DNA of 64,000 nt from Acinetobacter qingfengensis. GTDB taxonomy: Bacteria > Pseudomonadota > Gammaproteobacteria > Pseudomonadales > Moraxellaceae. Position numbers and translations under genes: made by a program. Below the pieces are notes generated by a model. That model worked only from the letters and a program-made list of their open reading frames with translations. It searched no databases and had not been told where the DNA came from. The stretch lies in assembly GCF_008693185.1 (NCBI RefSeq), contig NZ_VXKN01000010.1:62001-126000 (forward strand). The letters run 5' to 3'. Shown here piece by piece: positions 17,681 through 26,752 of the stretch (its first letter is position 1; each line of letters begins with the position of its first letter).

Positions 17681-18946
17681 ATGATGGAACCTGCCATGCA
17701 ACAACGGACTGTTTTGACCACCACCATTTATACGCTATTTCTGTGTTTTATCATTGCCATTCTGGAAGGATTTGACTTGCAGTCAATGGGCGTTGCAGCA
17801 CCACGAATGAAAGCTGAAATGGGGCTGGAAAATTCTCAAATGGCATGGATCTTTAGTGCCGCAGTATTGGGAACACTGCCAGGGGCTTTATTGGCTGGGC
17901 GTTGTGCAGATATTTTTGGTCGTAAAAATGTGCTGATTACCTGTATTTTTTTGTTTGGTGTCATGTCCTTATGTACACCTTTTGTCGGACATTTTGACTT
18001 ACTCATTCTTATCCGTTTTTTAACTGGTCTGGGAATGGGTGGCGCATTACCTTTAGTCATTACATTGGTTTCTGAAGCTGTTTCCGAACGGCATAAAGCA
18101 ACTGCTGTAAGTATAATGTATTGTGGTATGCCTGTTGGTGGAATTCTAAGTTCAGTGGTGGCATTGTCTTTAAATGCAGATCACGAATGGCGGCATATTT
18201 TTTATTTTGGTGGCATCTGTCCTATTTTACTTGTACCTTTTTTAATCTGGTTATTACCTGAATCCCGAGATTATCTGGCGTTAAAACAGCAATCTGTTCT
18301 ATCCGAAAAAATCGGATTTATGCATGCAATCTTTAGTAAACAACGAATTTTTATCACGCTTTGTTTATGGTTGAGCTTTTTTGGAACCTTACTGGTCCTC
18401 ACTTTATTACAGAACTGGTTACCTACCCTAATGACTAATCTGGGTGCCTCAAAAGCAACCAGTAATTATGTACAAATCGGCTTTAATCTAGGAGGTGCCA
18501 TTGGTGCACTTGTCCTGGGAATATTATTAGATAGAATCAATAAACATATCGTCATTACACTCGTATATTTGGGTATTTTAGCGTCTCTCAGCGGTTTAGC
18601 TTTTTCAGCTCAAAGCCATACGTTAATCTTCGCTGCTGCGTGTAGTGGTTTATTTATCATTGGTTGCCAATCAATTCTATATAGTCTGGCTGCAAAATAT
18701 TATCCCACACATATGCGCGGCTCAGGTGTAGGCGCAGCAGTTGCTGTAGGTCGAATAGGCTCATTTACTGGGCCATTAATCGCAGGCTATTTACTAAGTA
18801 TGGGACAAAATGAAGCCTTTGTGATTGCGTCAAGTCTACCAATGATTCTGGTAGCAGCCATTGCTGCATTATTTTTACTACGCCAACCGTTACCATACAA
18901 TAGCAATACATCTGACACAGACAAATCAAAACTGTTAAAATTTTAA
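17681..18946 (+). CDS. MFS transporter, aromatic acid:H+ symporter (AAHS) type
   Basis: This 421-residue permease has the AAHS signature near the start: helix 1 with EGFDLQSMGVAAP and the loop GRCADIFGRKNVL at about residues 76-88, plus RFLTGLGMGGALPLVITLVSE. Members such as PcaK, BenK and MhpT import aromatic and other hydroxy/carboxylic acids with protons. The D-lactate dehydrogenase gene follows 31 bp later, so the imported acid may be a D-2-hydroxy acid. Three possible ATG starts (17681, 17684, 17696); GGA upstream slightly favours the last. Confidence 0.87.
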   Translation: MMEPAMQQRTVLTTTIYTLFLCFIIAILEGFDLQSMGVAAPRMKAEMGLENSQMAWIFSAAVLGTLPGALLAGRCADIFGRKNVLITCIFLFGVMSLCTPFVGHFDLLILIRFLTGLGMGGALPLVITLVSEAVSERHKATAVSIMYCGMPVGGILSSVVALSLNADHEWRHIFYFGGICPILLVPFLIWLLPESRDYLALKQQSVLSEKIGFMHAIFSKQRIFITLCLWLSFFGTLLVLTLLQNWLPTLMTNLGASKATSNYVQIGFNLGGAIGALVLGILLDRINKHIVITLVYLGILASLSGLAFSAQSHTLIFAAACSGLFIIGCQSILYSLAAKYYPTHMRGSGVGAAVAVGRIGSFTGPLIAGYLLSMGQNEAFVIASSLPMILVAAIAALFLLRQPLPYNSNTSDTDKSKLLKF

Positions 18947-18977
18947 CTTATCTATTTCAGCTCAGTGGGAGAACACC

Positions 18978-20675
18978 ATGTCATCAGCCCATCAACAACT
19001 TTTTAATGAATTTCATCAAGTTGTTGGCACACATCAGGTTTTATATCAACCTGCTGCTTTGGAACCTTATGTCAAAGGTTTTCGTCTGGGACATGGAAAA
19101 GCTCTGGCAGTCATTATTCCCGAAACCTTGCTACAAATGTGGCAAATTCTCAATATCTGTGTCACACATGATGTCATTATTTTAATGCAAGCTGCCAATA
19201 CTGGTGTCACAGGTGGCTCTACACCAGATGGTGATGATTATGATCGAGATATTGTCATTATCAGTACCCGAAAAATTAAGGCAATTCAGGTCATTGATGA
19301 CGGAAAACAGGTGATTGCTTTTCCGGGTAGTACTTTGACTGAACTTGAACAGGCTTTAAAAACTTTCGATCGTGAGCCGCATTCAGTTATTGGTTCATCA
19401 TGTATTGGGGCTTCTGTAATTGGCGGAATTTGTAATAATTCCGGTGGTTCACTGTTACATCGAGGGCCTGCGTTTACCGAAAAATCTTTGTTCGCACAAA
19501 TTGATACTAATGGTCAATTACAACTGGTAAATCATTTAGGCATTGCCTTGGGAGAAACTCCCGAAGATATCCTGAAAAATCTGGAACAACAACACTATCA
19601 ATATGGGGATCAACCTGATTGGGAAGGAAAGCTCTGGGCAGAAGATTATGCAGATAATCTGAGAAATGTTGATTCGTCTCAACCTACCCGCTTTAATGGT
19701 AATCCGAAATACTTACACGACAGTGCTGGTTGTTCCGGTAAGTTAGCAGTCTTTGCCGTACGTTTGCCGACATTCGAGGCACCTGAAGCAACAGAAACAT
19801 TTTATATTGGTAGTAACAGTGAAGCCGTTTTTGTGGCATTAAGACGGTTTCTGCTGCAAAAACTTACTGATTTGCCAATGCAAGCCGAATATATTCATCG
19901 TTCTGCTTTTGAACTCACTGTACATTATGCCAAACACATGTATCGTGCCATTGATAAATTTGGTGCTGCACGTATTCCGGAACTATTTCACTTTAAAAAT
20001 ACAATAGACCGCTTATTTAAAGCCATTCCTTTCATGCCGGATAATGGTGCAGATCGTCTGATTCAATTTGCCAATCGCATGACCAGACATCATGTCGAAC
20101 CTCGAATCTGGGAATATTACCAACAATTTGAGCATCATTTAATATTAAAAACTGATGTAAAAAATCAACAGGAAATGCAACAACTGCTACAAGAGTTTTT
20201 TGCACAACATGAAGGTAATTTTTTTAACTGTACACCGGAAGAAGCGAAAAATGCTTTTCTCATTCGTTTTGCCGTAGGTGGCTGTACAATTTATTATTGT
20301 GAAAGCAAGAACATTTCAACTGATCAGCGCCTTGTGGCCTTTGATGTCGCACTTCCAGCCAATGATGATCATTTTACATTGGATTTACCCCCCGAACTGG
20401 CAGCACAAGTTGAACTAAAATCCTGCTGTAGTCATTTTTTCTGCTATGTCGTTCATCAGGACTACATTTTAAAAGAAGGTTATAATGCTTTGGAATTTAA
20501 GGAAAAAATGATTCCTTATCTCGAACAGCGTGGCGCAAAATATCCTGCAGAACATAATGTGGGGCACTTATATCATGCTTCGGATGATTACGTGACTCAC
20601 TTTAAACAACTTGATCCAACCAACAGTTTTAATTCCGGCATTGGCAAAACCAGCAAAAATAAATTCTGGCGTTGA
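18978..20675 (+). CDS. dld: Quinone-dependent D-lactate dehydrogenase
   Basis: Dld oxidises D-lactate to pyruvate at the inner membrane and passes electrons to quinone. The 565-residue protein is near the E. coli length (571). It has the VAO-type FAD motif with ANTGVTGGSTPDGDDYDRDIVII at about 70-95, GSSCIGASVIGGICNNSGGS, and the C-terminal membrane-binding region ending in the conserved LDPTNSFNSGIGKTSKNKFW. GGGAGA lies eight bases before the ATG. It forms an operon with the AAHS transporter upstream, suggesting uptake and oxidation of a hydroxy acid. Confidence 0.95.
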   Translation: MSSAHQQLFNEFHQVVGTHQVLYQPAALEPYVKGFRLGHGKALAVIIPETLLQMWQILNICVTHDVIILMQAANTGVTGGSTPDGDDYDRDIVIISTRKIKAIQVIDDGKQVIAFPGSTLTELEQALKTFDREPHSVIGSSCIGASVIGGICNNSGGSLLHRGPAFTEKSLFAQIDTNGQLQLVNHLGIALGETPEDILKNLEQQHYQYGDQPDWEGKLWAEDYADNLRNVDSSQPTRFNGNPKYLHDSAGCSGKLAVFAVRLPTFEAPEATETFYIGSNSEAVFVALRRFLLQKLTDLPMQAEYIHRSAFELTVHYAKHMYRAIDKFGAARIPELFHFKNTIDRLFKAIPFMPDNGADRLIQFANRMTRHHVEPRIWEYYQQFEHHLILKTDVKNQQEMQQLLQEFFAQHEGNFFNCTPEEAKNAFLIRFAVGGCTIYYCESKNISTDQRLVAFDVALPANDDHFTLDLPPELAAQVELKSCCSHFFCYVVHQDYILKEGYNALEFKEKMIPYLEQRGAKYPAEHNVGHLYHASDDYVTHFKQLDPTNSFNSGIGKTSKNKFWR

Positions 20676-20691
20676 GATTCCTTTCTATTTG

Positions 20692-20724
20692 GCGGTAGAG
20701 ATCAACTTATTTAATCTCTATCGC
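20692..20724. terminator. Convergent hairpin between dld and the YccS gene
   Basis: GCGGTAGAGAT (20692-20702) pairs with ATCTCTATCGC (20714-20724) with a G-T pair. The right arm covers the last codons of the minus-strand gene. No long T run. Confidence 0.5.
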
Positions 20725-22857
20725 AAGCAATTGTTGTTTCAAACGTAACAGTTCAGGCAAAGTTTCCAGTAGTAAACTAATTTGTTTGAGTACCAATTGC
20801 CAGTGTTCTGATAATTGTTGTTGACTATTCAATTGCTGAATTTCCTGTAACTGATGAAAAATTTCCCGTTCAGATAGATGTCGCTCATCCAGCATCGCCT
20901 GATTTAAAGTCTGTTCTGTCCAGAGTAACAATTGTAAAATCTTTGTATCCGTTACCTGTTGCCGGTGACTGCCCAATGCAGAAATATAGCTTAGCTGGCT
21001 GTGACTATAGACCAGATAACGAAAAGCATTATGAACCAGATGCTGATCCGGATGTGGCTCTGTGCTTAAACTGGAAATCATACTGGAAAGCTCTGTTTGA
21101 GCATTATGTGCTGCCCGTCTGGCTTTACGATATGCCATACTATTATTTTTACCAGACTGGTGTTGCTGCACCACAGCAGAAAAATAAGTCATTGTTGCCA
21201 TACTACTTTTATTAATCGTTCTGGAAATATTACGAAAATTCCAGTCTGGCCAGATCACACTGACGGCAAACCATGCAATTAAACACCCCAAAAGCGTGTC
21301 AATAATTCTTGGAAAAATGATGCTATAGCCTGCACCTTTTAAATTAAAAATCAGTAATACCATCAAGGTTGCCATTAATGTGGCAATCGCATATTTTTTG
21401 GAACGCAAATAGAAAAAATACACACCACAAATAATGGTTAATAATAATTGTCCTTCAATACTCGGAATAAAATACAACACAGGAACACCAATTAATACGC
21501 CGAGTAATGTTCCCACTGTGCGCATGATCAGACGACTTTTCGTCGCAAAATAACTCACCTGACAAACAAATAAACTGGTTAATAAAATCCAATAACCATT
21601 TCTGGCAAATGGTAATAATGAAATGACGTAACCCAGAGCAAAAACAAAAGCAATGCGTACTGCATGACGAAATAAAGCAGATTGTGGTGTCAAATGTTGT
21701 TTTAATTTTAGCCATAAATCATGCCAACCCTGAATATCATCATCCAGCAAATTAAGGTTATCAATATGTTGCTGATAACGGTTTTGCACTGGCGGCGAAT
21801 TTTTTTGAAAACTGTGTAATTCCGTATATAAACTTTTCAGATTATTTAAAATCAATTGTAGATTTTTAACTTCGAGATTATCAGGGTTTTGCCTAATCCA
21901 ATCCTGCATGGAAAGTGTTAAATTCTCTAATGGCGCTGTGAGTTCATGCTGCACTTCAAAACTCTTATTTTGCAAAATACTCTGTGCTAGATCTTCACAT
22001 GCACAGGCCAAAAGCCGAATATTTTTTTGAATACGATAAATTACATCTGTGCGACTAAAATTTTGCTGAATTTGCTCATAATGTAAATAATTGGAGCTAG
22101 CTTGCTCATGTATATCCTGTGCAAAAAAATACAGATTAAGCCAGTGAATCATTTTATGATTAGCGCGAGCAGCCTTTAAGCGCGTCAATAAAGACGCTTT
22201 AGTCTGATTCAAATTTTGTACGACAGTAGCATTTTTTAATGACATGGCGTAAAGCAAAGCCTCGACCTGATCGCGATGATCCGGATCAAATAATTGTGCT
22301 TTACTGCGTAATAAATCTGCAATCGCAATAAAAGATTGGCAAAGATTATCCTGTACAGCCTGAGTAGGCTTAATCAAATAAAAAATAATTGAACTAATAC
22401 CATACCAGATTGCCCCAACGACAAAACATAAAGGCTGTATGTACCAGACGTGATGTTCACCCAAACCAAACATAGTATAAATAGACAATAGCACTGCACC
22501 AAAAGAAATGGTGGCATAACGCTGCCCCAAACCACCCAACAGAATCAATGCTGCACTATTTAAAGATAAATACAAAATAAACAAAAGTTTATATGGAAAC
22601 AGAAATTCCAGAATACTACTGACCACAAAAAATAAAATACAGACATATAACAAGTTGCGTAAGCGCATCACTAAACGATCATCAAAATCTGTTAATGCTG
22701 CCGCAATTGCTCCCAAAGTCACAGGAACAATCCATTGTTCATAATTTAAAAAAAATAAACCTAATGTCGTACCAGACAACACAATAAAAATTTGAACACA
22801 ATAAATAAAAAGAGAATTATTTTTGAAGTTTTGAAAAAGCTGACCAAGACTATTCAC
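20707..22857 (-). CDS. yccS: YccS/YhfK family FUSC inner-membrane protein
   Basis: This 716-residue protein has the duplicated FUSC layout: a first block of about six helices (residues 15-165), a long helical cytoplasmic region rich in Gln/Leu (about 170-390), a second membrane block (about 395-525, RHAVRIAFVFALGYVISLLPFARNGYWILLT) and a helical C-terminus. The family is related to AaeB aromatic-acid exporters, but YccS itself has no proven substrate. The start is GTG at 22857 with a poor ribosome binding site. It converges with dld. Confidence 0.85.
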   Translation of the reverse strand: MNSLGQLFQNFKNNSLFIYCVQIFIVLSGTTLGLFFLNYEQWIVPVTLGAIAAALTDFDDRLVMRLRNLLYVCILFFVVSSILEFLFPYKLLFILYLSLNSAALILLGGLGQRYATISFGAVLLSIYTMFGLGEHHVWYIQPLCFVVGAIWYGISSIIFYLIKPTQAVQDNLCQSFIAIADLLRSKAQLFDPDHRDQVEALLYAMSLKNATVVQNLNQTKASLLTRLKAARANHKMIHWLNLYFFAQDIHEQASSNYLHYEQIQQNFSRTDVIYRIQKNIRLLACACEDLAQSILQNKSFEVQHELTAPLENLTLSMQDWIRQNPDNLEVKNLQLILNNLKSLYTELHSFQKNSPPVQNRYQQHIDNLNLLDDDIQGWHDLWLKLKQHLTPQSALFRHAVRIAFVFALGYVISLLPFARNGYWILLTSLFVCQVSYFATKSRLIMRTVGTLLGVLIGVPVLYFIPSIEGQLLLTIICGVYFFYLRSKKYAIATLMATLMVLLIFNLKGAGYSIIFPRIIDTLLGCLIAWFAVSVIWPDWNFRNISRTINKSSMATMTYFSAVVQQHQSGKNNSMAYRKARRAAHNAQTELSSMISSLSTEPHPDQHLVHNAFRYLVYSHSQLSYISALGSHRQQVTDTKILQLLLWTEQTLNQAMLDERHLSEREIFHQLQEIQQLNSQQQLSEHWQLVLKQISLLLETLPELLRLKQQLLAIEIK

Positions 22858-23065
22858 AGGACGACTGCCGGATCAAAATTCTAGGAGATTAGCCTGACCT
22901 GTTTTTTCATCGCTGTCAAACCAATGTTAAATTGTGTATAACATACAAGTTATCCACATTTTCAAAAAATTTACATCACATACAGCGATTCAATACAAAT
23001 TAAATTAGGTTTTAATAATAAGTTTTGCTAGTCTGAATTTAAACAAATTTTATCGATATTTATCT

Positions 23066-23881
23066 ATGTTACTTAATCATATTCTCGTAACTCAAGAAAG
23101 TCTGGATCAGACTGAACCCAATTGTATTGTTGAAAATAACATTGATATTTTAAATGCCTTGTTTGAACGCTATGTTCAAGCAGAAGAAGTTCCTCAGGCA
23201 GCATTACAAAGTTATTATATTGATTATTATCTGGCACAAATTGAAAATGGTGGCTTTGCACAATTTGTGTATAACACTGGTTGGCATCCAGATATCATTC
23301 AATGGATTGAAGATGGTTTACAAGCCATCGGAGCTGATCGACACTTACAACTTTTTAAACAAAATTCAGAAATTCTTCATCAATTTACGCCTGATCAACT
23401 CGAACAGTTTCTAGAAGGAGAATATTTTGGTGAGAATCAACAACGAGATACATTGAATGCTTTTGATGAAACTTTCTATCGCCTGAATGAGCAAGAAAAT
23501 TTAGCCACTCTCAATCAAGAATGGCTTAAACAACATCCTTTACTAAAAGCAATTGCTGAAGCAGAACTAGAGCAGTATCTGGATCAAATCGCCAAAAACA
23601 TTCCAAATTTACAAGAACGTATACAGGCAGCCAAAGCTAATCAACCTAGATATTATCATGTAGTTGATGCCTTATGTGAAGCAGCAAATTTACAATTGGA
23701 TCGAATTACGGCAGGAGATCCGAATTTTCAATATCAAGGTCAACAACATATCTCATGGCATTTTCTGACTGACCAAGGACATTTTTACATGCTGGATCTG
23801 GATGATCATGCCTTATTGTTTAATGACCAACAATCTGAACCAATATTTACACTAGATATTCAGCACCTACCTAAAGAATAA
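23066..23881 (+). CDS. DUF4375 (DMP19-like) domain protein
   Basis: The 271-residue acidic protein contains the DUF4375 signature at about residues 45-110: VPQAALQSYYIDYYLAQIENGGFAQFVYNTGW. The founding member, Neisseria DMP19, is a DNA-mimic protein that sequesters a repressor; whether this longer relative does so is unknown. The C-terminal half (about 190-271) is a separate region with no recognised domain. The ATG has a weak ribosome binding site. Followed by two hairpins before the next gene. Confidence 0.75.
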   Translation: MLLNHILVTQESLDQTEPNCIVENNIDILNALFERYVQAEEVPQAALQSYYIDYYLAQIENGGFAQFVYNTGWHPDIIQWIEDGLQAIGADRHLQLFKQNSEILHQFTPDQLEQFLEGEYFGENQQRDTLNAFDETFYRLNEQENLATLNQEWLKQHPLLKAIAEAELEQYLDQIAKNIPNLQERIQAAKANQPRYYHVVDALCEAANLQLDRITAGDPNFQYQGQQHISWHFLTDQGHFYMLDLDDHALLFNDQQSEPIFTLDIQHLPKE

Positions 23882-23907
23882 TTAATTTTTGCAGGTTAAA
23901 CCTTATG

Positions 23908-23955
23908 CATGGATATAAATACGTTGATTTTATCTTCATTGTATTTATGTCCATG
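23908..23955 (+). terminator. Long-stem hairpin after DUF4375 gene
   Basis: CATGGATATAAATAC (23908-23922) pairs with GTATTTATGTCCATG (23941-23955) with a single G-T pair and an 18-nt loop. The following bases are ATTTAAT, not a clear T run. Confidence 0.5.
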
Positions 23956-24137
23956 ATTTAATCAGTTTATAATAAAGAGTTATGTAGTTTTAATTTAAAA
24001 TTCAAAATAAATTTATAAATACCACGCAATATTATGTAACGCTATTTTCTGTAAACGACACTTTTCTAAAAATCGGATTCGTCATATTCAACTTGATTCA
24101 GTATTTAGAACGAAGCTAAATCATATTTATATTCAAA

Positions 24138-24184
24138 CCTGAACGAGCCATGATAGCAAGTAAATGGCTTTAGTTCAGGTTTTT
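24138..24184 (+). terminator. Orphan rho-independent terminator
   Basis: CCTGAAC-GAGCCAT (24138-24151) pairs with ATGGCTT-TA-GTTCAGG (24164-24179) and is followed by TTTTT. It lies 257 bp beyond the nearest rightward gene. Confidence 0.75.
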
Positions 24185-24214
24185 GCGATTATCGTTGATC
24201 ATCCTTGTGATGTT

Positions 24215-24616
24215 TTAAAGATTTTGTTGTATATAAAGATCTGCTCGTTTTGCGTGACCAAAGCACCAATCTTCGGCTGTATTTGAAACAATCACAAACA
24301 TAATATCCTGATCAGGAATATTAAATGTATGCTGCAATTGTGAGCTGACATTTTGCATTAATTTTAGTTTTTGATCGGCGGTTCTCGGTTTTCCTGAGGT
24401 AATATAAAGTAAAAGAAATTTTTCAGTTCTGGGAGCTTCTACCCAATAATTTGGATCAACAATAATCTGCTCATGACATAATTGTTCAAAAATATGAAAA
24501 CAATCATTTTTTGACGTATCAAAGTAAGTTTCCATACAAACCTGAACGATTTTAGAAATCTGTTGTTTTTCTTTTGCTGTATAAGTATAGGCTGTGCTAA
24601 AGCGAATCATGGGCAT
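24215..24616 (-). CDS. Tautomerase family protein (4-OT/MIF superfamily)
   Basis: This 133-residue protein begins Met-Pro-Met-Ile-Arg-Phe at the ATG at 24616, placing Pro at position 1 after Met removal; an N-terminal proline is the catalytic base of the tautomerase superfamily. The C-terminal half (LKLMQNVSSQLQHTFNIPDQDIMFVIV) resembles the second beta-alpha-beta unit. The start lies inside the last codons of the CMD gene (overlap of ten bases), so the pair is translationally coupled. The substrate is unknown; such pairs often act on small aromatic-derived or hydroxy acids. Confidence 0.82.
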   Translation of the reverse strand: MPMIRFSTAYTYTAKEKQQISKIVQVCMETYFDTSKNDCFHIFEQLCHEQIIVDPNYWVEAPRTEKFLLLYITSGKPRTADQKLKLMQNVSSQLQHTFNIPDQDIMFVIVSNTAEDWCFGHAKRADLYIQQNL

Positions 24617-24924
24617 GACCAAATCTCCTCTGGCATATGTTCAAGGGCAGAAATAACGGTAGGTAATCCGACATAAAAGACAAGATGGGTGCTTAACTCC
24701 AGAATTTGTTCTTTATTAACACCTTGCTTAAGTGCATTTTCAATATGCCATTGCAGTTGCGAATAGCGACCTAGAATAATCAATGTGGTAATGGTGATAA
24801 GGCAGCGTGTTTTGATGTCAAGTTGCTCTCTTTGCCAGATGTCAGCAAATAATATGTTTTTACTGAGATCATAAATTTTGGGTGAAATCTGAGATAGATT
24901 GGAAATATCAATTTTTCTAAACAT
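24607..24924 (-). CDS. Carboxymuconolactone decarboxylase family protein
   Basis: This 105-residue helical protein has the CMD-like pattern IKTRCLITITTLIILGRYSQLQWHIENALKQGVNKEQILELSTHLVFYVGLPTVISALE. It lacks the CxxC of AhpD-type peroxidase members, so a lyase or other role is more likely than redox. It forms an overlapping operon with the tautomerase and is divergent from a LysR gene across about 90 bp. Confidence 0.82.
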   Translation of the reverse strand: MFRKIDISNLSQISPKIYDLSKNILFADIWQREQLDIKTRCLITITTLIILGRYSQLQWHIENALKQGVNKEQILELSTHLVFYVGLPTVISALEHMPEEIWSCP

Positions 24925-25015
24925 CTATTAGGACTCATCAAGATTGTTGAATACAGTATTACAGTTTGCTATAGTTTTAAAAATCAAAATATTTTTTATA
25001 TATAGTTCGGAAATC

Positions 25016-25933
25016 ATGAATAATTTAAATAAAATTCCAACAAATTTAGACTTAGATGCCTTACGTGCTTTTGTAAAAGGGATTGAGTTAGGCAGTTTCC
25101 AACTTGCTGCACAACAGTTATGTCGTTCTCCGGCTGCAATTAGTGCTCAATTAAAGAAACTTGAACAACAAACCCAGTGTCAATTATTACGTAAAAGTGG
25201 TCGGGGTTTGGTATTAACTGCATATGGTGAAGTTTTATTAAGTACAGTAAAACAAATGTTAAAACTTAATGATCAAATTCTTGTGACATTAAACCAAAAT
25301 CAGCAATACGGAAAAATTCGCTTTGGCTTACAAGAAGATTTTGGCGAAAGTATTTTACAAGCTTTAATTGCCAGATTTATACAGCTTCATCCAAATATAC
25401 AATTTCAGATTGAAGTTGACCGCAATCAGCGATTAATTGAAAAAATACAACGGCATGAATTAGATCTGGCACTCATATGGAGTCAGTCACAGCAGCAAGA
25501 ATACTTTACGCCACTTACGACGATGCAAACACAATGGCTATATTGTGAAGCATCACACATTGAGATGCTGTTAGAAAAACGACAATCCATTCCACTGGTA
25601 ACTTTACAACACCCATGTCTATTACGGGAAATGGCAATAAAAAAGTTGGATCAACAGGGTTTACAGTGGCATATCGCATATGAATGTAATTCTGTACATG
25701 CATTATGGGCAGCATTACGTGCAGGGATAGGGATTAGTTTACGTGCTTTATTATCTGTACCTGAGGACATTCAGGTGCTAAAGCTGGACAGTTTACCTCT
25801 GCTTGATGATATGACATTTGGTATGTATAAAACTAATAGTGAACCAAATACTTTATTAAACCAGTTTGAGCAGTATGTAATAAAAAATATAGAGCGTAAA
25901 TCTTCATTTAATTCAAGTTTTATACTTCATTAA
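25016..25933 (+). CDS. LysR family transcriptional regulator
   Basis: This 305-residue protein has an N-terminal winged helix-turn-helix (LDLDALRAFVKGIELGSFQLAAQQLCRSPAAISAQLKKLE) and a periplasmic-binding-like effector domain from about residue 95. I take the ATG at 25016, where the family pattern starts, rather than the longer frame from 24944. It is divergent from the CMD/tautomerase operon and is its likely regulator. Confidence 0.88.
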   Translation: MNNLNKIPTNLDLDALRAFVKGIELGSFQLAAQQLCRSPAAISAQLKKLEQQTQCQLLRKSGRGLVLTAYGEVLLSTVKQMLKLNDQILVTLNQNQQYGKIRFGLQEDFGESILQALIARFIQLHPNIQFQIEVDRNQRLIEKIQRHELDLALIWSQSQQQEYFTPLTTMQTQWLYCEASHIEMLLEKRQSIPLVTLQHPCLLREMAIKKLDQQGLQWHIAYECNSVHALWAALRAGIGISLRALLSVPEDIQVLKLDSLPLLDDMTFGMYKTNSEPNTLLNQFEQYVIKNIERKSSFNSSFILH

Positions 25934-25941
25934 AAAATATC

Positions 25942-26002
25942 CCTGTACACGACAAAAAACCTGAATATGATATTGCCCATATTTCGTTTTTTAGTGTACA
26001 GG
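25942..26002. terminator. Bidirectional hairpin between LysR and TetR genes
   Basis: CCTGTACAC (25942-25950) pairs with GTGTACAGG (25994-26002). The inner A6 and T6 tracts partly pair as well, forming a long stem between two convergent genes. Confidence 0.65.
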
Positions 26003-26026
26003 AACGGATATTATTAACTTTTGAAA

Positions 26027-26656
26027 TTACAGTGTTTCACTATCCCAGAAATTATCTGTATTAATTTGTATTTTTGGAAAAATTAATGCTTGATTGATAT
26101 ATAAATTAATGAGTTTTTTTCGCGAACCAATTGAACGCTGATAATAACTAGAATTCAACAATAAACAAGCGCCAAAAGTCAATGACCAGACATAGGATGA
26201 ATAATCACGAATAGAAATATCATAATTTACTTGCTTTAAATATGCTTCAACCATATCTCTAATCGCCAAAATACGTTGTTGGCGAATTTGATACAAGTGT
26301 TCAAAATCCAAACTGGTCTGAGATGCCGTCATGGTTAACTGCTCTTCAATTTGATGCAGAATAATGGTTTTTTTCGGCATCAATAGGTGGTAAAGCATGT
26401 AACGTGGAACATATTCATTAATATCCTGATGATATTGCTGCGAAAGCTCCAATACTTTCTGTTCATTATCAATAACAAGATGCATCAATAGTTCATTTTT
26501 ACTGGCAAAATGTTTATATAAGGTTCCCTTTGCCAGATCTAATTCTTTGGCAATTTCATCCAGCGTAAAATTCTGGTTTTCTAATAATAATGTTTCTGCA
26601 ACTGCAATAATTTGTTGCTCTCTTTCCTTAAATTGTTCCTGACGTTGTGATTTCAT
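26027..26656 (-). CDS. TetR family transcriptional regulator
   Basis: The 209-residue protein has the TetR DNA-binding domain at about residues 15-60: QQIIAVAETLLLENQNFTLDEIAKELDLAKGTLYKHFASKNELL. The C-terminal ligand domain is helical and not recognisable. The ATG at 26656 is the best start; an in-frame TTG at 26680 is possible. It lies 97 bp downstream of the TSUP gene in the same direction and may be cotranscribed with it. Target unknown. Confidence 0.88.
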   Translation of the reverse strand: MKSQRQEQFKEREQQIIAVAETLLLENQNFTLDEIAKELDLAKGTLYKHFASKNELLMHLVIDNEQKVLELSQQYHQDINEYVPRYMLYHLLMPKKTIILHQIEEQLTMTASQTSLDFEHLYQIRQQRILAIRDMVEAYLKQVNYDISIRDYSSYVWSLTFGACLLLNSSYYQRSIGSRKKLINLYINQALIFPKIQINTDNFWDSETL

Positions 26657-26752
26657 CGTAAGCCAATCAATCAAATCCAAAACAACACTATACTATGTTT
26701 TTCCATGAAAAAGGATTGACCAATCGTCTTAAAACCCTGAATAAATATACAT

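Larger units (their letters stand above)
23882..24214. other. 333-bp intergenic region with two hairpins, possible small RNA
   Basis: No protein gene is seen. It contains a 15-bp stem close to the DUF4375 stop (23908-23955), a TATAAT hexamer at 23968-23973 with a poor -35, and a terminator at 24138-24184. The last two could bound a rightward transcript of about 200 nt. Confidence 0.35.
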
